Source: Erwinia tasmaniensis Et1/99
GTDB lineage: Bacteria; Pseudomonadota; Gammaproteobacteria; Enterobacterales; Enterobacteriaceae
Length of the DNA: 64,000 nucleotides
Assembly (NCBI RefSeq): GCF_000026185.1
Contig: NC_010694.1
Location: forward strand, 1,550,001 to 1,614,000
Reading direction: 5' to 3'
Notes under the pieces: generated by a model
Databases searched by the model: none
What the model saw: the letters and a program-made list of their open reading frames with translations, nothing else
Told to the model about the DNA's origin: nothing
Made by a program: the position numbers and the translations under genes
Shown here: in pieces, positions 16,673-25,755 of the stretch
Position numbering within the stretch: the stretch's first letter is position 1
How the letters are laid out: every line of letters begins with the position of its first letter

Positions 16673-17629
16673 GTGAATTTTCAGCAACTTAAAATTATTA
16701 AGGAAGCAGCGCGCTGCGAATTTAATCTCACCGATGTGGCCAACGCGCTGTTTACCTCCCAGTCTGGCGTCAGCCGCCATATCCGGGATTTGGAAGACGA
16801 GCTGGGCGTAGAGATTTTTATCCGTCGGGGCAAGCGTTTATTGGGGATGACCGAACCGGGCAAAGCGCTGTTGACCATTGCCGAACGTATTCTTGATGAA
16901 GCGGGTAAGGTCAGACGTCTGGCGGATGTGTTCACGAATGAGTCCAGCGGCGTGCTGACCATCGCCACCACCCATACCCAGGCGCGCTACAGTTTGCCGA
17001 AGGTGATAAAGGCTTTCCGCGTGCTCTATCCCAACGTCCGTCTTGAGCTCAATCAGGGATCTCCACAGGAGATCGTATCCATGCTGACGACGGGCGAGGC
17101 GGATGTCGGCATTGCCAGTGAGCAGATGGTGAACAACCCGGCTCTGGCGACCTTTCCGTGGTTCAGCTGGCATCATGCGCTGCTGGTGCCGAAAGGGCAT
17201 GAGCTGGAGCAGAAGCAGCCGGTGTCGCTGGCCGCGCTGGCCCGCTTTCCGCTGATTACCTACCGTCAGGGGATCACCGGGCGATCGAAAGTCGATCGCG
17301 CTTTCCAGGCTGCCAGCCTACAGGCAGATATCGTGCTGAGCGCGCAGGACTCTGACGTGGTAAAAACCTACGTTGAGCTGGGGCTGGGGGTTGGGATACT
17401 GGCGGATCAGGCCTGCCAGCTGGATGAACACGCCCTGCTGACCCGGCTTGATGCGCGGCACCTGTTTGAGTCAAACACCGTCTGGCTGGGATTGAAGCGC
17501 GGCCAGCTACAGCGTAATTTCGTCTGGCAGTTCCTGGAACTGTGCAACGCCAACCTGTCTTTGGAGGAAATCAAACGGCAGGCGCTGTCGCTGGATGAAG
17601 AAGAGCCGGCGATCGATTTTCAAATCTGA
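16673..17629 (+). CDS. cbl: CysB-like LysR regulator Cbl
   Basis: A 318-aa LysR protein of the CysB/Cbl type: MNFQQLKIIKEAARCEFNLT, ALFTSQSGVSRHIRDLEDELG and TTHTQARYSLPKVIKAFRVLYP, which is the typical inducer pocket region of CysB relatives. Cbl controls sulfonate-sulfur genes (ssu/tau) in E. coli and is itself CysB-controlled. GTG start at 16673 with GAGGA upstream. Position directly after nac distinguishes it from cysB itself. Confidence 0.9.
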   Translation: MNFQQLKIIKEAARCEFNLTDVANALFTSQSGVSRHIRDLEDELGVEIFIRRGKRLLGMTEPGKALLTIAERILDEAGKVRRLADVFTNESSGVLTIATTHTQARYSLPKVIKAFRVLYPNVRLELNQGSPQEIVSMLTTGEADVGIASEQMVNNPALATFPWFSWHHALLVPKGHELEQKQPVSLAALARFPLITYRQGITGRSKVDRAFQAASLQADIVLSAQDSDVVKTYVELGLGVGILADQACQLDEHALLTRLDARHLFESNTVWLGLKRGQLQRNFVWQFLELCNANLSLEEIKRQALSLDEEEPAIDFQI

Positions 17630-17763
17630 GCGCGCGGGATGAGGCAGGCGGGCAGTATTGCCCTGTGGCACCGGCGCGGGATGTGGCGGGATCTCCCTAA
17701 GAGTTAACCGATTTCCGTTGTGGCACTGGTGGATCTGGCTTCTGTCATCTAAGGTTCATCCAT

Positions 17764-18366
17764 ATGGATCTCAACTTAGTGGGCTTTATTCCCGCACTTT
17801 TACCCGTTGCGCTCTCCCCCGGCGCAAGTTTCACCCTGGTGATGAACGGTGCCTTAGCGGGAGGGCCAAGAGGGCTGCTCACCACGCTGGCCGGAACCGC
17901 ACTGGGCATTTATACCCATGCGCTGCTCATCGGTCTTGGTATCAGCGCCTTAGCGATTGCCTCCCCAACCGTTTTCGGCCTGCTGAAGATCGCCGGAACG
18001 GCTTACCTTATGTGGCTGGGAATTCAGCTGATCCGCAGCGGCTGCAACGTGCAGGGCAGCTCTCCCGGCTATCAAACCGCGGCCGTGACGCTTAAAGGCG
18101 CATGGCTGGCTAACGTGATCAATCCGAAAGCCATCATGTTTTATCTGACGGTGGTCAGTCAGTTTGCCGGCGGCCAGGGAAAAATTGCTGCTTATCTGGC
18201 GCTGGCCTCGGTACATACCATCGTTATGAGCGTCTGGCTTATCGCCCTGAGCTGCACGCTGGTGTTCTCAGCCAGAAGGGCAAACCCACGTTTACTGAAA
18301 AAATACGTCAATATTGGCGGCGGGATAATGCTGATTATTTTCTCTCTCCGCAGCCTTTTTCAGTAG
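17764..18366 (+). CDS. LysE/RhtB-family amino acid exporter
   Basis: A 200-aa inner-membrane protein with about six hydrophobic segments. The family hallmark PVALSPGASFTLVMNGALAGG near residue 17 and the AGTAYLMWLGIQLIRSG and NPKAIMFYLTVVSQF segments identify a LysE/RhtB-type exporter of amino acids or derivatives. ATG at 17764. Substrate unknown. Confidence 0.88.
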   Translation: MDLNLVGFIPALLPVALSPGASFTLVMNGALAGGPRGLLTTLAGTALGIYTHALLIGLGISALAIASPTVFGLLKIAGTAYLMWLGIQLIRSGCNVQGSSPGYQTAAVTLKGAWLANVINPKAIMFYLTVVSQFAGGQGKIAAYLALASVHTIVMSVWLIALSCTLVFSARRANPRLLKKYVNIGGGIMLIIFSLRSLFQ

Positions 18367-18702
18367 TAAAAGCCACTCGTCCCGACCTGTCGGAATACCC
18401 TTCCTGTATTCCCACCGCACGCGTTGTGCGCTGCGCACCCCTAAGGCGTGAGCCGGGAGCTGGGTTCCAGCCATGGCCTGAAGCCGTTCGCCCGGCATAT
18501 CGTGAGATTATCGTGGTGAAAAATGGCCTTACGGGGAGCCGGGTTGCGCATAACGACTTTCCTATGCCGTCAGGCTGTCTGTATTATGAATGCCTGACGT
18601 GAGCGATGCCCTCCAGAGCTGGGTTGATGAGCCATATAGCCAAAGGGTTTCAGCGCCGGGCCTCATCATCACGTATTGGCCATTACAGAGGGAAGGAGCA
18701 AC
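18367..18702. other. Intergenic, no gene seen
   Basis: About 336 bp with a small CCGAC/GTCGG hairpin shortly after the exporter gene. No ORF with a ribosome site until 18703. Confidence 0.4.
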
Positions 18703-20034
18703 ATGCCCGCACCGATTCGATATATACAGGACAGCCCGCATTTTCCACCGGAGGCGGACGTAGTGGTGATCGGCGGCGGCATTGCCGGCACGGCCGCCGC
18801 GTATGAGCTGGCAAAAAAAGGCGTCAGCGTGGTGCTGATAGAAAAAGGTCTGATTGCTGGCGAACAGTCAAGCCGTAACTGGGGCTGGTGCCGCCAGCAA
18901 AACCGTGACGAGCGTGAGCTCCCGCTGATTATTTACGCCCTGCAACGCTGGGGAGAGCTGGGCGCGGAAACCGGTGAAGATCTGGGCTTTCGCCGTAGCG
19001 GGCTGGTGTATGCCACGCAGAGCGAGCAGGATCTTAACGCCTGGGAAGCCTGGAACCGAATGGCACAGGGTTACGGTGTACGCAGCGAAATCCTGACTGC
19101 CGATGGCGCGAAGGCGATGACGCCGGGCAGTACCAGCCGCTGGTTGGGCGGCATATCTTCTCCCACCGACGGTCACGCGGAGCCATCGCTGGCGGCTCCC
19201 GCTCTGGCGCTTGCCGCCCGGCGTCTGGGCGCAAAGCTGTTTCAGCAGTGCGCGGTGCGCGGGCTCGATATTTCAGGCGGCAAGATCAGCGGCGTGTTGA
19301 CCGAACGCGGTCCGATAAAAACCCGGCGGGTGATCTGCGCGGGCGGGGCATGGACGTCGATGTTTTGCCGTCGCCACGGTATCGATTTGCCGCTGGGTAA
19401 TGTGATCGGCACGGCGTTCCGCACCGCGCCGCTTGAGCAGCACATTGCGCTACCGCTCTATACGCCCGGCTTTGCCTGCCGTCCACAAATCGACGGCGGC
19501 TACACCGTTTCCATTTCCGGGCGCGGCCGTCTGGAACCGGGCGCGCAGAGCCTGCGCTATGGGCGGCAGTTTTATCCTACGTTCAGGGCGCGGCGTCATA
19601 ACCTGACGATCTCCCCCGGCATTGCCCCGTTTTTACGCGGCCCTGAATCGCCTGCACGCTGGCAGATGGACGGCATCTCCCCCTTTGAGAAGGTGCGTAT
19701 CCTTGACCCGCGACCGGATATGAAGATGGTTGCGGAGGGGCTGGCGGCGCTGCGAAATGAATTTCCACAGATGGCGACGGTGCGTCTGGAGCAGGCCTGG
19801 GGGGGAATGATCGATAGCACCCCGGATGCCGTGCCGGTGATCTCTGGCGTGGGCAAATTGCCGGGCCTGATTATATCGGCTGGCTACAGCGGGCACGGCT
19901 TCGGCATTGGGCCGGGGGCGGGGCGGCTGGCGGCCGACCTGGCCACCGACGACAGCCCGATTGTCGACCCAGCGCCATTCCGCTATGAACGGTTTTTCGA
20001 CGGTTCTGGCCGCGCCGTGCCGGGCATGATGTAA
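18703..20034 (+). CDS. FAD-dependent amino acid/amine oxidoreductase (DAO family)
   Basis: A 443-aa flavoprotein. Residues about 14-45 form the dinucleotide-binding fold VVVIGGGIAGTAAAYELAKK; NWGWCRQQNRDE and SAGYSGHGFGIGPGAGRL near the C-terminus are typical of D-amino-acid/opine oxidase-type enzymes. ATG at 18703 follows GGAAGGAG; an upstream in-frame ATG at 18676 has no ribosome site. It is 9 bp ahead of a GNAT acetyltransferase gene, likely co-transcribed. Substrate not evident. Confidence 0.85.
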   Translation: MPAPIRYIQDSPHFPPEADVVVIGGGIAGTAAAYELAKKGVSVVLIEKGLIAGEQSSRNWGWCRQQNRDERELPLIIYALQRWGELGAETGEDLGFRRSGLVYATQSEQDLNAWEAWNRMAQGYGVRSEILTADGAKAMTPGSTSRWLGGISSPTDGHAEPSLAAPALALAARRLGAKLFQQCAVRGLDISGGKISGVLTERGPIKTRRVICAGGAWTSMFCRRHGIDLPLGNVIGTAFRTAPLEQHIALPLYTPGFACRPQIDGGYTVSISGRGRLEPGAQSLRYGRQFYPTFRARRHNLTISPGIAPFLRGPESPARWQMDGISPFEKVRILDPRPDMKMVAEGLAALRNEFPQMATVRLEQAWGGMIDSTPDAVPVISGVGKLPGLIISAGYSGHGFGIGPGAGRLAADLATDDSPIVDPAPFRYERFFDGSGRAVPGMM

Positions 20035-20043
20035 GGAAAAGAG

Positions 20044-20892
20044 ATGACGATCGAACTGGTTAACCTGAATGAAAGCCATCTGGATGGGGCATTTGTCCTG
20101 ACGCAAAAGTTGCAGTGGCCACACCGCCGTGTCGACTGGCAGCAGATGCTGATGCTGGGGAGTGGGCTGGTGGCGCTGGAAAACGGCGCGCCGGTTGGCA
20201 CCACGCTGTGCTGGCGCTGGGGCCACGACTACGCCACCCTCGGACTGGTTATTGTCGATGAGTCCTGCCAGGGGAGGGGCATCGGCAGGCTGCTGCTACA
20301 GGCAACGCTGGGATCGCTGGGCGACCGCCGCGTACGTCTGCACGCCACTCCGGCCGGGCGGCCGCTGTATGAAAAGTTGGGTTTTATTGCCAGCGGTCAT
20401 GTGTTGCAGCATGAGAGCAGCGCCCTAGGCGCGGTGGCCGCCATCCCCTGCTCATCACGGCAGCAGCTGCGCCACGCCACGCCGGAGGATGCGGCACTGC
20501 TGGCTGCTCTCGACCATCAGGCGCTGGGACAGGAGCGCACGCCGTTAATAGACCAGCTACTGAGCAGCGCACAGCGCGTGCTGATTTTAGAAGAAGACGG
20601 CAGGGCTGGCGGGTTTGCCGGTTTACGCCGTTTCGGCCATGGCTATGCCATCGGCCCGGTGGTTGCCGCCGGACGGGGACAGGCACGGCTGCTGATTGCC
20701 CGGCTGCTCAGCGGTCTTGAAGGGCAGTTTGTACGCGTTGATAGCAACGGCACAGCAGGGCTGGACAGGTGGCTGAGTGAGCTGGGTATGATGCAGGTCG
20801 ACGCTCCGATCACGATGTATAAAGGCCAGCCGTGGCGGCCGCAAGCGGGCGGTATGCAAACCTTTGGGCTGATGAGTCAGGCGATGGCCTGA
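20044..20892 (+). CDS. Double-GNAT acetyltransferase
   Basis: A 282-aa protein with two GNAT modules. The first carries LVIVDESCQGRGIGRLLLQA, the acetyl-CoA loop Q/RxxGxG/A. The second (about 140-260) is degenerate, with GYAIGPVVAAGRGQARLLIA. It begins 9 bp after the FAD oxidoreductase stop, so the two probably act on one pathway, perhaps oxidation and acetylation of an amino compound. Function beyond acyl transfer is inference. Confidence 0.82.
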   Translation: MTIELVNLNESHLDGAFVLTQKLQWPHRRVDWQQMLMLGSGLVALENGAPVGTTLCWRWGHDYATLGLVIVDESCQGRGIGRLLLQATLGSLGDRRVRLHATPAGRPLYEKLGFIASGHVLQHESSALGAVAAIPCSSRQQLRHATPEDAALLAALDHQALGQERTPLIDQLLSSAQRVLILEEDGRAGGFAGLRRFGHGYAIGPVVAAGRGQARLLIARLLSGLEGQFVRVDSNGTAGLDRWLSELGMMQVDAPITMYKGQPWRPQAGGMQTFGLMSQAMA

Positions 20893-21097
20893 TAAATATC
20901 GCCCGTAGATCAGGCCGAAAAAGCGGGCAGCATTGGCCCAGAGGGTTGATCGAACTGGCCTCTGCTGTCCGCTTATGCCGGTGGCCGGGCGTTGGTGACC
21001 CGCACAAGGTGGGGTCGCTTATTGCCCGACTGGTGCCGGATAATGGCACTGTTATGCCGTCTTTCGCCAACCGCACAAGCAAAATATCACAGGCGGT

Positions 21098-22291
21098 TTA
21101 TTTGACGATTTCAGCATTGTTGAGGGTATATTTGGTTGCCGAATCGAGCTTAACGTTAGACATTTTGACAACGATCTTCCGTACGGCGTTCTGTCCATTC
21201 AGGTTAACCACACCGGCGCCTTTCGAGGTGATATCCTGGTAGCTGATATTTTTCCAGTCTGCTTTTTTTGAGCCGGCCTTATTTTCATAGACGGTATCGA
21301 TGACGATCGGCCTTTTAACATTGGTCATGGTGACATTTTTATAGGTCACGCCATCGACTTCACCGGCATTTGATTTATCGCTCTTAATGCGCAGGCCATT
21401 ATCCGTGCCGCTTAACGTTAAATCGTCAACCAGCACATCATAGATACCGTTTGTTTCGCTGCCAATCGACATGCCGTGCCCGAAGCCAAAGGTATTATGG
21501 ATAACGGAGATATTTTGTGAGCTGCCTTTATCGCTATACGCCTTAATAGCGACGTTATCATCGCCCGTGGAGATATTGCTGTGGGCAATAGTCACATTCT
21601 TAGAAGAAATAGGATCGATCCCGTCGGTATTTCTTGCATCACGCGGCGTGTTGATCGTGGTGTTCCAGACCGTTAGGCCGTTGCTCTTATTAAACACAAC
21701 GTGGAAATTGGGTGAGTTTGTCAGGGTAATATCATAGAGAGTGAAATCAGTACTGTTATCTATCTGGATCAAGCGTGGGGCATTTTGCTTCATCGATTTT
21801 TCTTTTGCCTGTGCGGCGAGCTGCCACCAGGTCATCTTTTTATCCTGTAGGGTCACGCCGCCCTGACCGTCAATAATACCCTTGCCGTAAATGCCGCTAT
21901 TTCTGGCATTTGAAACCGTGATAAAGGCTTCACACCCTTTACCGCTTTTATCCAACACGCCGCAAGAGTTTTTTACTTTGTCGAAGGCCGCCGCGCTGTT
22001 AACCGCTTTTAATGTCACCCCGCCGTCCACCCAGAGACTTCTACCCGATGGCAGGCTTAGCGGGCCGCTGAGAAATACGGCCCCGCCAGCTGATTTTTGC
22101 AGTTTTACCGCCTGACCCTGTGGGCAGGCATTGAGCGCTTTTTGTATTGCATCAGTGCTGACTGCCGCGCCAGCCGGCAGAACGCTACAGACCGCGGGGT
22201 ATTTCGGTTCAGATACATTTCTGAGATCTTTAGCTTCACTTATTCCGGTGGAAAAAATAATGAGGAGAGAGATCTTGGTAAGATTGTTCAT
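21098..22291 (-). CDS. pehA: Secreted endo-polygalacturonase (GH28)
   Basis: A 397-aa plant cell wall enzyme hydrolysing polygalacturonate. A signal peptide covers residues about 1-20 (LTKISLLIIFSTGISEAK). Parallel beta-helix repeats follow. The GH28 catalytic motifs are all present: NTDGID, STGDDNVAIK, FGHGMSIGS and LRIKS. I chose ATG 22291, which starts the signal peptide, over the upstream start at 22318. It is a monocistronic gene flanked by hairpins. The symbol follows soft-rot Erwinia/Pectobacterium usage; identity to that locus is likely but not proven. Confidence 0.92.
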   Translation of the reverse strand: MNNLTKISLLIIFSTGISEAKDLRNVSEPKYPAVCSVLPAGAAVSTDAIQKALNACPQGQAVKLQKSAGGAVFLSGPLSLPSGRSLWVDGGVTLKAVNSAAAFDKVKNSCGVLDKSGKGCEAFITVSNARNSGIYGKGIIDGQGGVTLQDKKMTWWQLAAQAKEKSMKQNAPRLIQIDNSTDFTLYDITLTNSPNFHVVFNKSNGLTVWNTTINTPRDARNTDGIDPISSKNVTIAHSNISTGDDNVAIKAYSDKGSSQNISVIHNTFGFGHGMSIGSETNGIYDVLVDDLTLSGTDNGLRIKSDKSNAGEVDGVTYKNVTMTNVKRPIVIDTVYENKAGSKKADWKNISYQDITSKGAGVVNLNGQNAVRKIVVKMSNVKLDSATKYTLNNAEIVK

Positions 22292-22348
22292 CGGGGTTGT
22301 TATCCTTAATGTTATCATGGTCTATCGTGCCAGCTGATTTATTTATCT

Positions 22349-22363
22349 GAAATTAGATATTTC
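22349..22363. promoter_or_regulatory. Palindrome upstream of polygalacturonase gene
   Basis: GAAAT-N5-ATTTC lies 58-72 bp upstream of the ATG at 22291. It has the general TGAAA-TTTC look of a KdgR-type operator but matches the published KdgR consensus poorly, so identity of the regulator is open. Confidence 0.35.
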
Positions 22364-22369
22364 TTAAAT

Positions 22370-22411
22370 CAACCTTGCGGCGACAAGATAAAATTATTCG
22401 CCGCAAGGTTG
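22370..22411. repeat. 14-bp perfect inverted repeat
   Basis: CAACCTTGCGGCGA, 14 bp, TCGCCGCAAGGTTG. Very stable stem between the GT8 gene and the polygalacturonase gene. It may terminate the upstream lactone oxidase/GT8 transcript, although no T-run follows. Confidence 0.75.
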
Positions 22412-22600
22412 TGCTGTCAGAATATAACTCCCCTGAGCGCTGGCTTAACCTAAAGAATAATTAGAATTACCCCGAATTCTCGTCAATGACAGAACGTGTT
22501 TTTTATCGCTGGCTATATTTTTCTGGAGGTTTATCTTGCACCGATCCCGGTGATACTTAAGGTATCCATCCCTTATTTTATGGCAGGTCTCGTGCAGAGG

Positions 22601-22648
22601 ATGAGAGTGACCGATGCCGGATGCGCATAAACCAGAGGTCACTCTCAT
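22601..22648 (-). terminator. Hairpin directly after the GT8 gene
   Basis: ATGAGAGTGACC pairs with GGTCACTCTCAT across 24 nt, starting about 15 nt beyond the GT8 stop. Probable transcript end or 3'-stabilising hairpin. Confidence 0.55.
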
Positions 22649-22662
22649 TTTAAGATCCCACT

Positions 22663-23499
22663 TTAGTCGGCTGCCGGCAGCTGCCGTGCAATATCTCGCC
22701 ACAGCTGGTCTAAGGCGTAATAGGGATCGGCCTTATCCGGCTGCTTCTGCCAGGGCTTATCAAGAATATAGTGGATGTTTTTTACCCGTGATATATCCCA
22801 GGCGGCAGGGTGCTGATGCGGTATTGTCTTCAGCGCATTATAGATCCACGGCAGCGGTTGCCAGCGCCCTCGGTAAAACTGGTTCAAAAAGTCTTGTTCG
22901 GCAAAAAGATAATCTGAAAGGTCGTCCAGCGCGGAGAGCTGGGCCAGCATCTCGGCAAAAACCGTCTTATCCGGGGTGAGCAGCAGAAAACCGCCGTTAA
23001 GGTAGTTATCCACCTTGTCCAACTGCTGAACGTGATCCACCCCCGTACACCAGCTGTAGAAGCAGTTTTCCGGCCGCCAGTCTGCCGGGTAGCTGGCGAT
23101 CCCGTTGGGATTACAGCGGCAGGCATGGCAGGCGGCAAGCGTTCCCGCAGGGAGCGAAAGGCTGAACAACTCATCCATATTCTGCGTGACCAGCATATCC
23201 GCATCAAGAAAGGCAACGCGCTCAAATTCGGTTAGCGTCCACACTGCCAGCTTGGTCCAGACTTCGGAGAAGCGCGCGTTGGCATAGCGGTGGGTTAGCG
23301 TCGGATCGGGACGGAGCGGGGCAACCGCACGCAGCAGGCAGCCTTCCTGCTCCAGCAGTTGGCGCTGCGCGTCGTCTATATTCTCGGTGACCATAACCAC
23401 CAGCGGATAGCGGCTGTGACAAGCCCGCAGCGAGCCGTGCAGGGCGCGTACGCCCACCAGATAATCCGGCTGTGTCAGTAGCGTTACCCATGCTTTCAT
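22663..23499 (-). CDS. Family 8 glycosyltransferase (glycogenin-like)
   Basis: A 278-aa GT8 protein. It starts MKAWVTLLTQPDYLVGVRAL, has the metal-binding DxD in AFLDADMLV (Asp99, Asp101), a NGGFLLLTPDK segment, and a C-terminal HYILDKPW motif that corresponds to the GT8 HxxGxxKPW. It should transfer a hexose from a UDP-sugar to an unknown acceptor. Its ATG overlaps the stop of the lactone oxidase gene by 4 bp, showing translational coupling. No signal peptide, so cytosolic. Confidence 0.88.
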   Translation of the reverse strand: MKAWVTLLTQPDYLVGVRALHGSLRACHSRYPLVVMVTENIDDAQRQLLEQEGCLLRAVAPLRPDPTLTHRYANARFSEVWTKLAVWTLTEFERVAFLDADMLVTQNMDELFSLSLPAGTLAACHACRCNPNGIASYPADWRPENCFYSWCTGVDHVQQLDKVDNYLNGGFLLLTPDKTVFAEMLAQLSALDDLSDYLFAEQDFLNQFYRGRWQPLPWIYNALKTIPHQHPAAWDISRVKNIHYILDKPWQKQPDKADPYYALDQLWRDIARQLPAAD

Positions 23500-24893
23500 C
23501 GTTCTGCTCCTCCGTTCAGCAGCCGCTCGCTGAATGCGTTACTCAATTTATGCTGCGGATCCAGGGCTTCGCGTACGGCACAAAACTCCTGCCACTTGGG
23601 GTAGAGCGCCTGCCACTGATAAAGCGAGGCGTCGAAGTATTTTCCCCAGTGCGGGCGGCCGCCCTCTTCGGCCAACATTTTTTCAATCTGCCGCAGGAAA
23701 TCCACCCCTTCGGCCGAGAGCGTGCCGTCTTCGGCGTAGTACACTACAAATCCAAAGAAGCAGCTCTCCTGCTGCCAGGAGGGGCTGAGCCAGCTTTCAG
23801 AGGCCCCGGTACAGCGCAGGATCACCGGATAGTGCATATGTGGCTGGGTTAGCTGATGCCAGCGTTTAATGCGCTTAATCACCGCACCAACACGCGCCAG
23901 GGGGATGGCGATTTCCACGTTAATTTGTGGCGTGGCGATACCGCGACAGAATACCTGATAAACGTTGCCCGTCACGTCTGAGAAGTCTTTAAAGCGGGTC
24001 ACGGTCCGAAACGGTTTGCCGTTCTTGTCTGTGATTTGAGTATCGCTATGCATCTCTTTCAGCGTCTGGTCGATCGTCTGATTCATGGCATCGCTTGTCT
24101 GCTCCTGCACCACCAGCTCATGCTGATTGTCCCGGTACCGTGCCCGTTCCGCATCGGTTGCCACGTGTGCCGACCAGAGGTGTACCTGATCCTCACCGGG
24201 GAACCACCAGGCTTTGCTTAACGCAGCGTCGCGATTCCACTTCAGCAGGTCGTTCTCCAACGTATCGGCGCTGACGGCGTGCTTGAAGCAGGTATAGACT
24301 TCCGCTGGCCGGGTGCGCAGCGTCACTTCGGTGATCACGCCCAGGCACCCCAGGCTCACCTGCACGGCATGAAACCACGGATGCTGACGGTCAAAGGTGC
24401 GAACGCTGCCGTCTGCCAGTACCATGCGGAAGCTTAGCGCCTCATCCCCGATTGAGCTTTGACCAAGCCCCTGGCCGTGCGTGCCGGTTGCCAGCGCGCC
24501 GGCCAGGGTTTGTTCATCAATAACGCCCGGCGAAGCGGGAAGGATGCGCCCCATCTCATTCAGCACCCGATAAACCTCGTTTAGCTGAGTACCGGCGGCA
24601 AAGGTCGCGCTGTGTTCGTCGCTGCTGATAAAACCGCGCAGCGCAGACATATCAATCAGCAGATCTTCCCTTTTGCTTACCGACAGCATTCGTCCGGGAG
24701 ACATTTTGCTCCCCGTCAGTCGAACCTGACCACGGCAGTGTTGTAACAGGGCTTGCAACTCTTTTTCGCTGGCAGGGCGCACCTGCTGACTTTTTTCAGC
24801 CAGCGTTGCATTCTGTGCCCAGTTCCATAAACGGGTTTCCTGTGGTGAGAGTTGCGGCTGGCGGCGTGGATAGCCGGACGTGTTAGTTGTCAT
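23496..24893 (-). CDS. D-arabinono-1,4-lactone oxidase-like FAD protein
   Basis: A 465-aa VAO-type flavoenzyme. The FAD-binding domain carries VRLTGSKMSPGRMLS, ASPGVIDEQTLAGALATGTHG and GCLGVITEVTLRTRP. The C-terminal ALO domain contains GGRPHWGKYF and ends with DPQHKLSNAF. It would oxidise a sugar lactone or alditol, producing hydrogen peroxide. It is translationally coupled to a GT8 gene and sits downstream of a TetR gene with a palindromic site between them. Bacterial members have varied substrates; the one here is unknown. Confidence 0.87.
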   Translation of the reverse strand: MTTNTSGYPRRQPQLSPQETRLWNWAQNATLAEKSQQVRPASEKELQALLQHCRGQVRLTGSKMSPGRMLSVSKREDLLIDMSALRGFISSDEHSATFAAGTQLNEVYRVLNEMGRILPASPGVIDEQTLAGALATGTHGQGLGQSSIGDEALSFRMVLADGSVRTFDRQHPWFHAVQVSLGCLGVITEVTLRTRPAEVYTCFKHAVSADTLENDLLKWNRDAALSKAWWFPGEDQVHLWSAHVATDAERARYRDNQHELVVQEQTSDAMNQTIDQTLKEMHSDTQITDKNGKPFRTVTRFKDFSDVTGNVYQVFCRGIATPQINVEIAIPLARVGAVIKRIKRWHQLTQPHMHYPVILRCTGASESWLSPSWQQESCFFGFVVYYAEDGTLSAEGVDFLRQIEKMLAEEGGRPHWGKYFDASLYQWQALYPKWQEFCAVREALDPQHKLSNAFSERLLNGGAER

Positions 24894-24933
24894 CGACAGC
24901 TCCTGTACAGGATGAAAGTAGCCAGATCAAAGG

Positions 24934-24966
24934 TTAAGGCTTAACGTTTAAAAGCAAGCGTTAAGC
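24934..24966. promoter_or_regulatory. Candidate TetR-family operator
   Basis: GCTTAACG (24939-24946) and CGTTAAGC (24959-24966) form an 8-bp inverted repeat overlapping a TTAAG-g-CTTAA palindrome (24934-24944), 40-70 bp upstream of the lactone oxidase ATG. The regulator gene is immediately upstream. Confidence 0.6.
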
Positions 24967-25017
24967 GTAGACGAAAAATCCGATTTTTGCCCTGAAGCCG
25001 GAGGTGAAAGCTGTACT

Positions 25018-25677
25018 TTATTTGTTTTTTTGTACAGTTTTATCAGAGGGGCGCACGTAACGCAGGGTGGCATCGACCACCAGCCGTCGGTTGCGCGCAA
25101 GGGTCTGCCGTTCGCTTTCGTTCGCGCCGAACAGAGTATGGAAGGTATAGCGATTCGCCACGTTGTGGGTGCAGATACTGCTGATCAGGCGGTGTACGTC
25201 GACGGCATCCAGCGTCGGGTCAAATTCACCGCTCTGCTTGCCGCGATCGAGCACCGCATCCAGCACTTTCAGCGCACTGTGGTTGAGCGTTTTTATGGTC
25301 TCTGACTGGCTGATATATCGGCCACCCATCAGATTTTCACAACAGACCAGGCGTATAAAATCAGGGTGGCTGATGTGATAGTCAAAACTGGCTTCCGCCA
25401 GGCGGGCAATGGCCTGTGAAGGCGTAAGGGACGCCAGATTTAACCCGGCTTCATGCTGGCGCATTTCCTGGTAAACCACGTGCAGCACCGCCACGTAAAG
25501 CCGCTCTTTATTTGTAAAGTGATAGACCACCATGCGTTTAGTGGTCTGTGCGTTTGTCGCTATTTGTTCCATTCTGGCCCCCGTCAGGCCGAACTCGGCA
25601 AAGGTCGTTAGCGCACTGGCAAGAATACGCTTCTTCAGCCCTTCGGGATCGTTTTTACGTTTGGCAGGGTTTGACAT
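25018..25677 (-). CDS. TetR/AcrR-family regulator
   Basis: A 219-aa regulator with an N-terminal helix-turn-helix: KKRILASALTTFAEFGLTGARMEQIATNAQ and RMVVYHFTNKERLYVAVLHVVY. The C-terminal part resembles the TetR_C group of NicS-like proteins. Start taken as ATG 25677; a GTG 6 nt upstream is possible. It likely represses the lactone oxidase/GT8 pair 124 bp downstream on the same strand through the inverted repeat between them. Confidence 0.85.
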   Translation of the reverse strand: MSNPAKRKNDPEGLKKRILASALTTFAEFGLTGARMEQIATNAQTTKRMVVYHFTNKERLYVAVLHVVYQEMRQHEAGLNLASLTPSQAIARLAEASFDYHISHPDFIRLVCCENLMGGRYISQSETIKTLNHSALKVLDAVLDRGKQSGEFDPTLDAVDVHRLISSICTHNVANRYTFHTLFGANESERQTLARNRRLVVDATLRYVRPSDKTVQKNK

Positions 25678-25755
25678 AACCACTCAATATCCGTTGTCTT
25701 GCTGTAATATCGCAGCCAGAGTAGCGCCAGACGCAGCGGTTTACAAACAGGCTTT

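Noticed and set aside
17658..18095. 145-codon plus-strand frame overlapping the LysE exporter
   Set aside because: Out of frame with the well-supported LysE gene and without its own start signal.
22349..22363. KdgR operator for pehA
   Set aside because: The palindrome matches the KdgR consensus at too few positions to be called by name.
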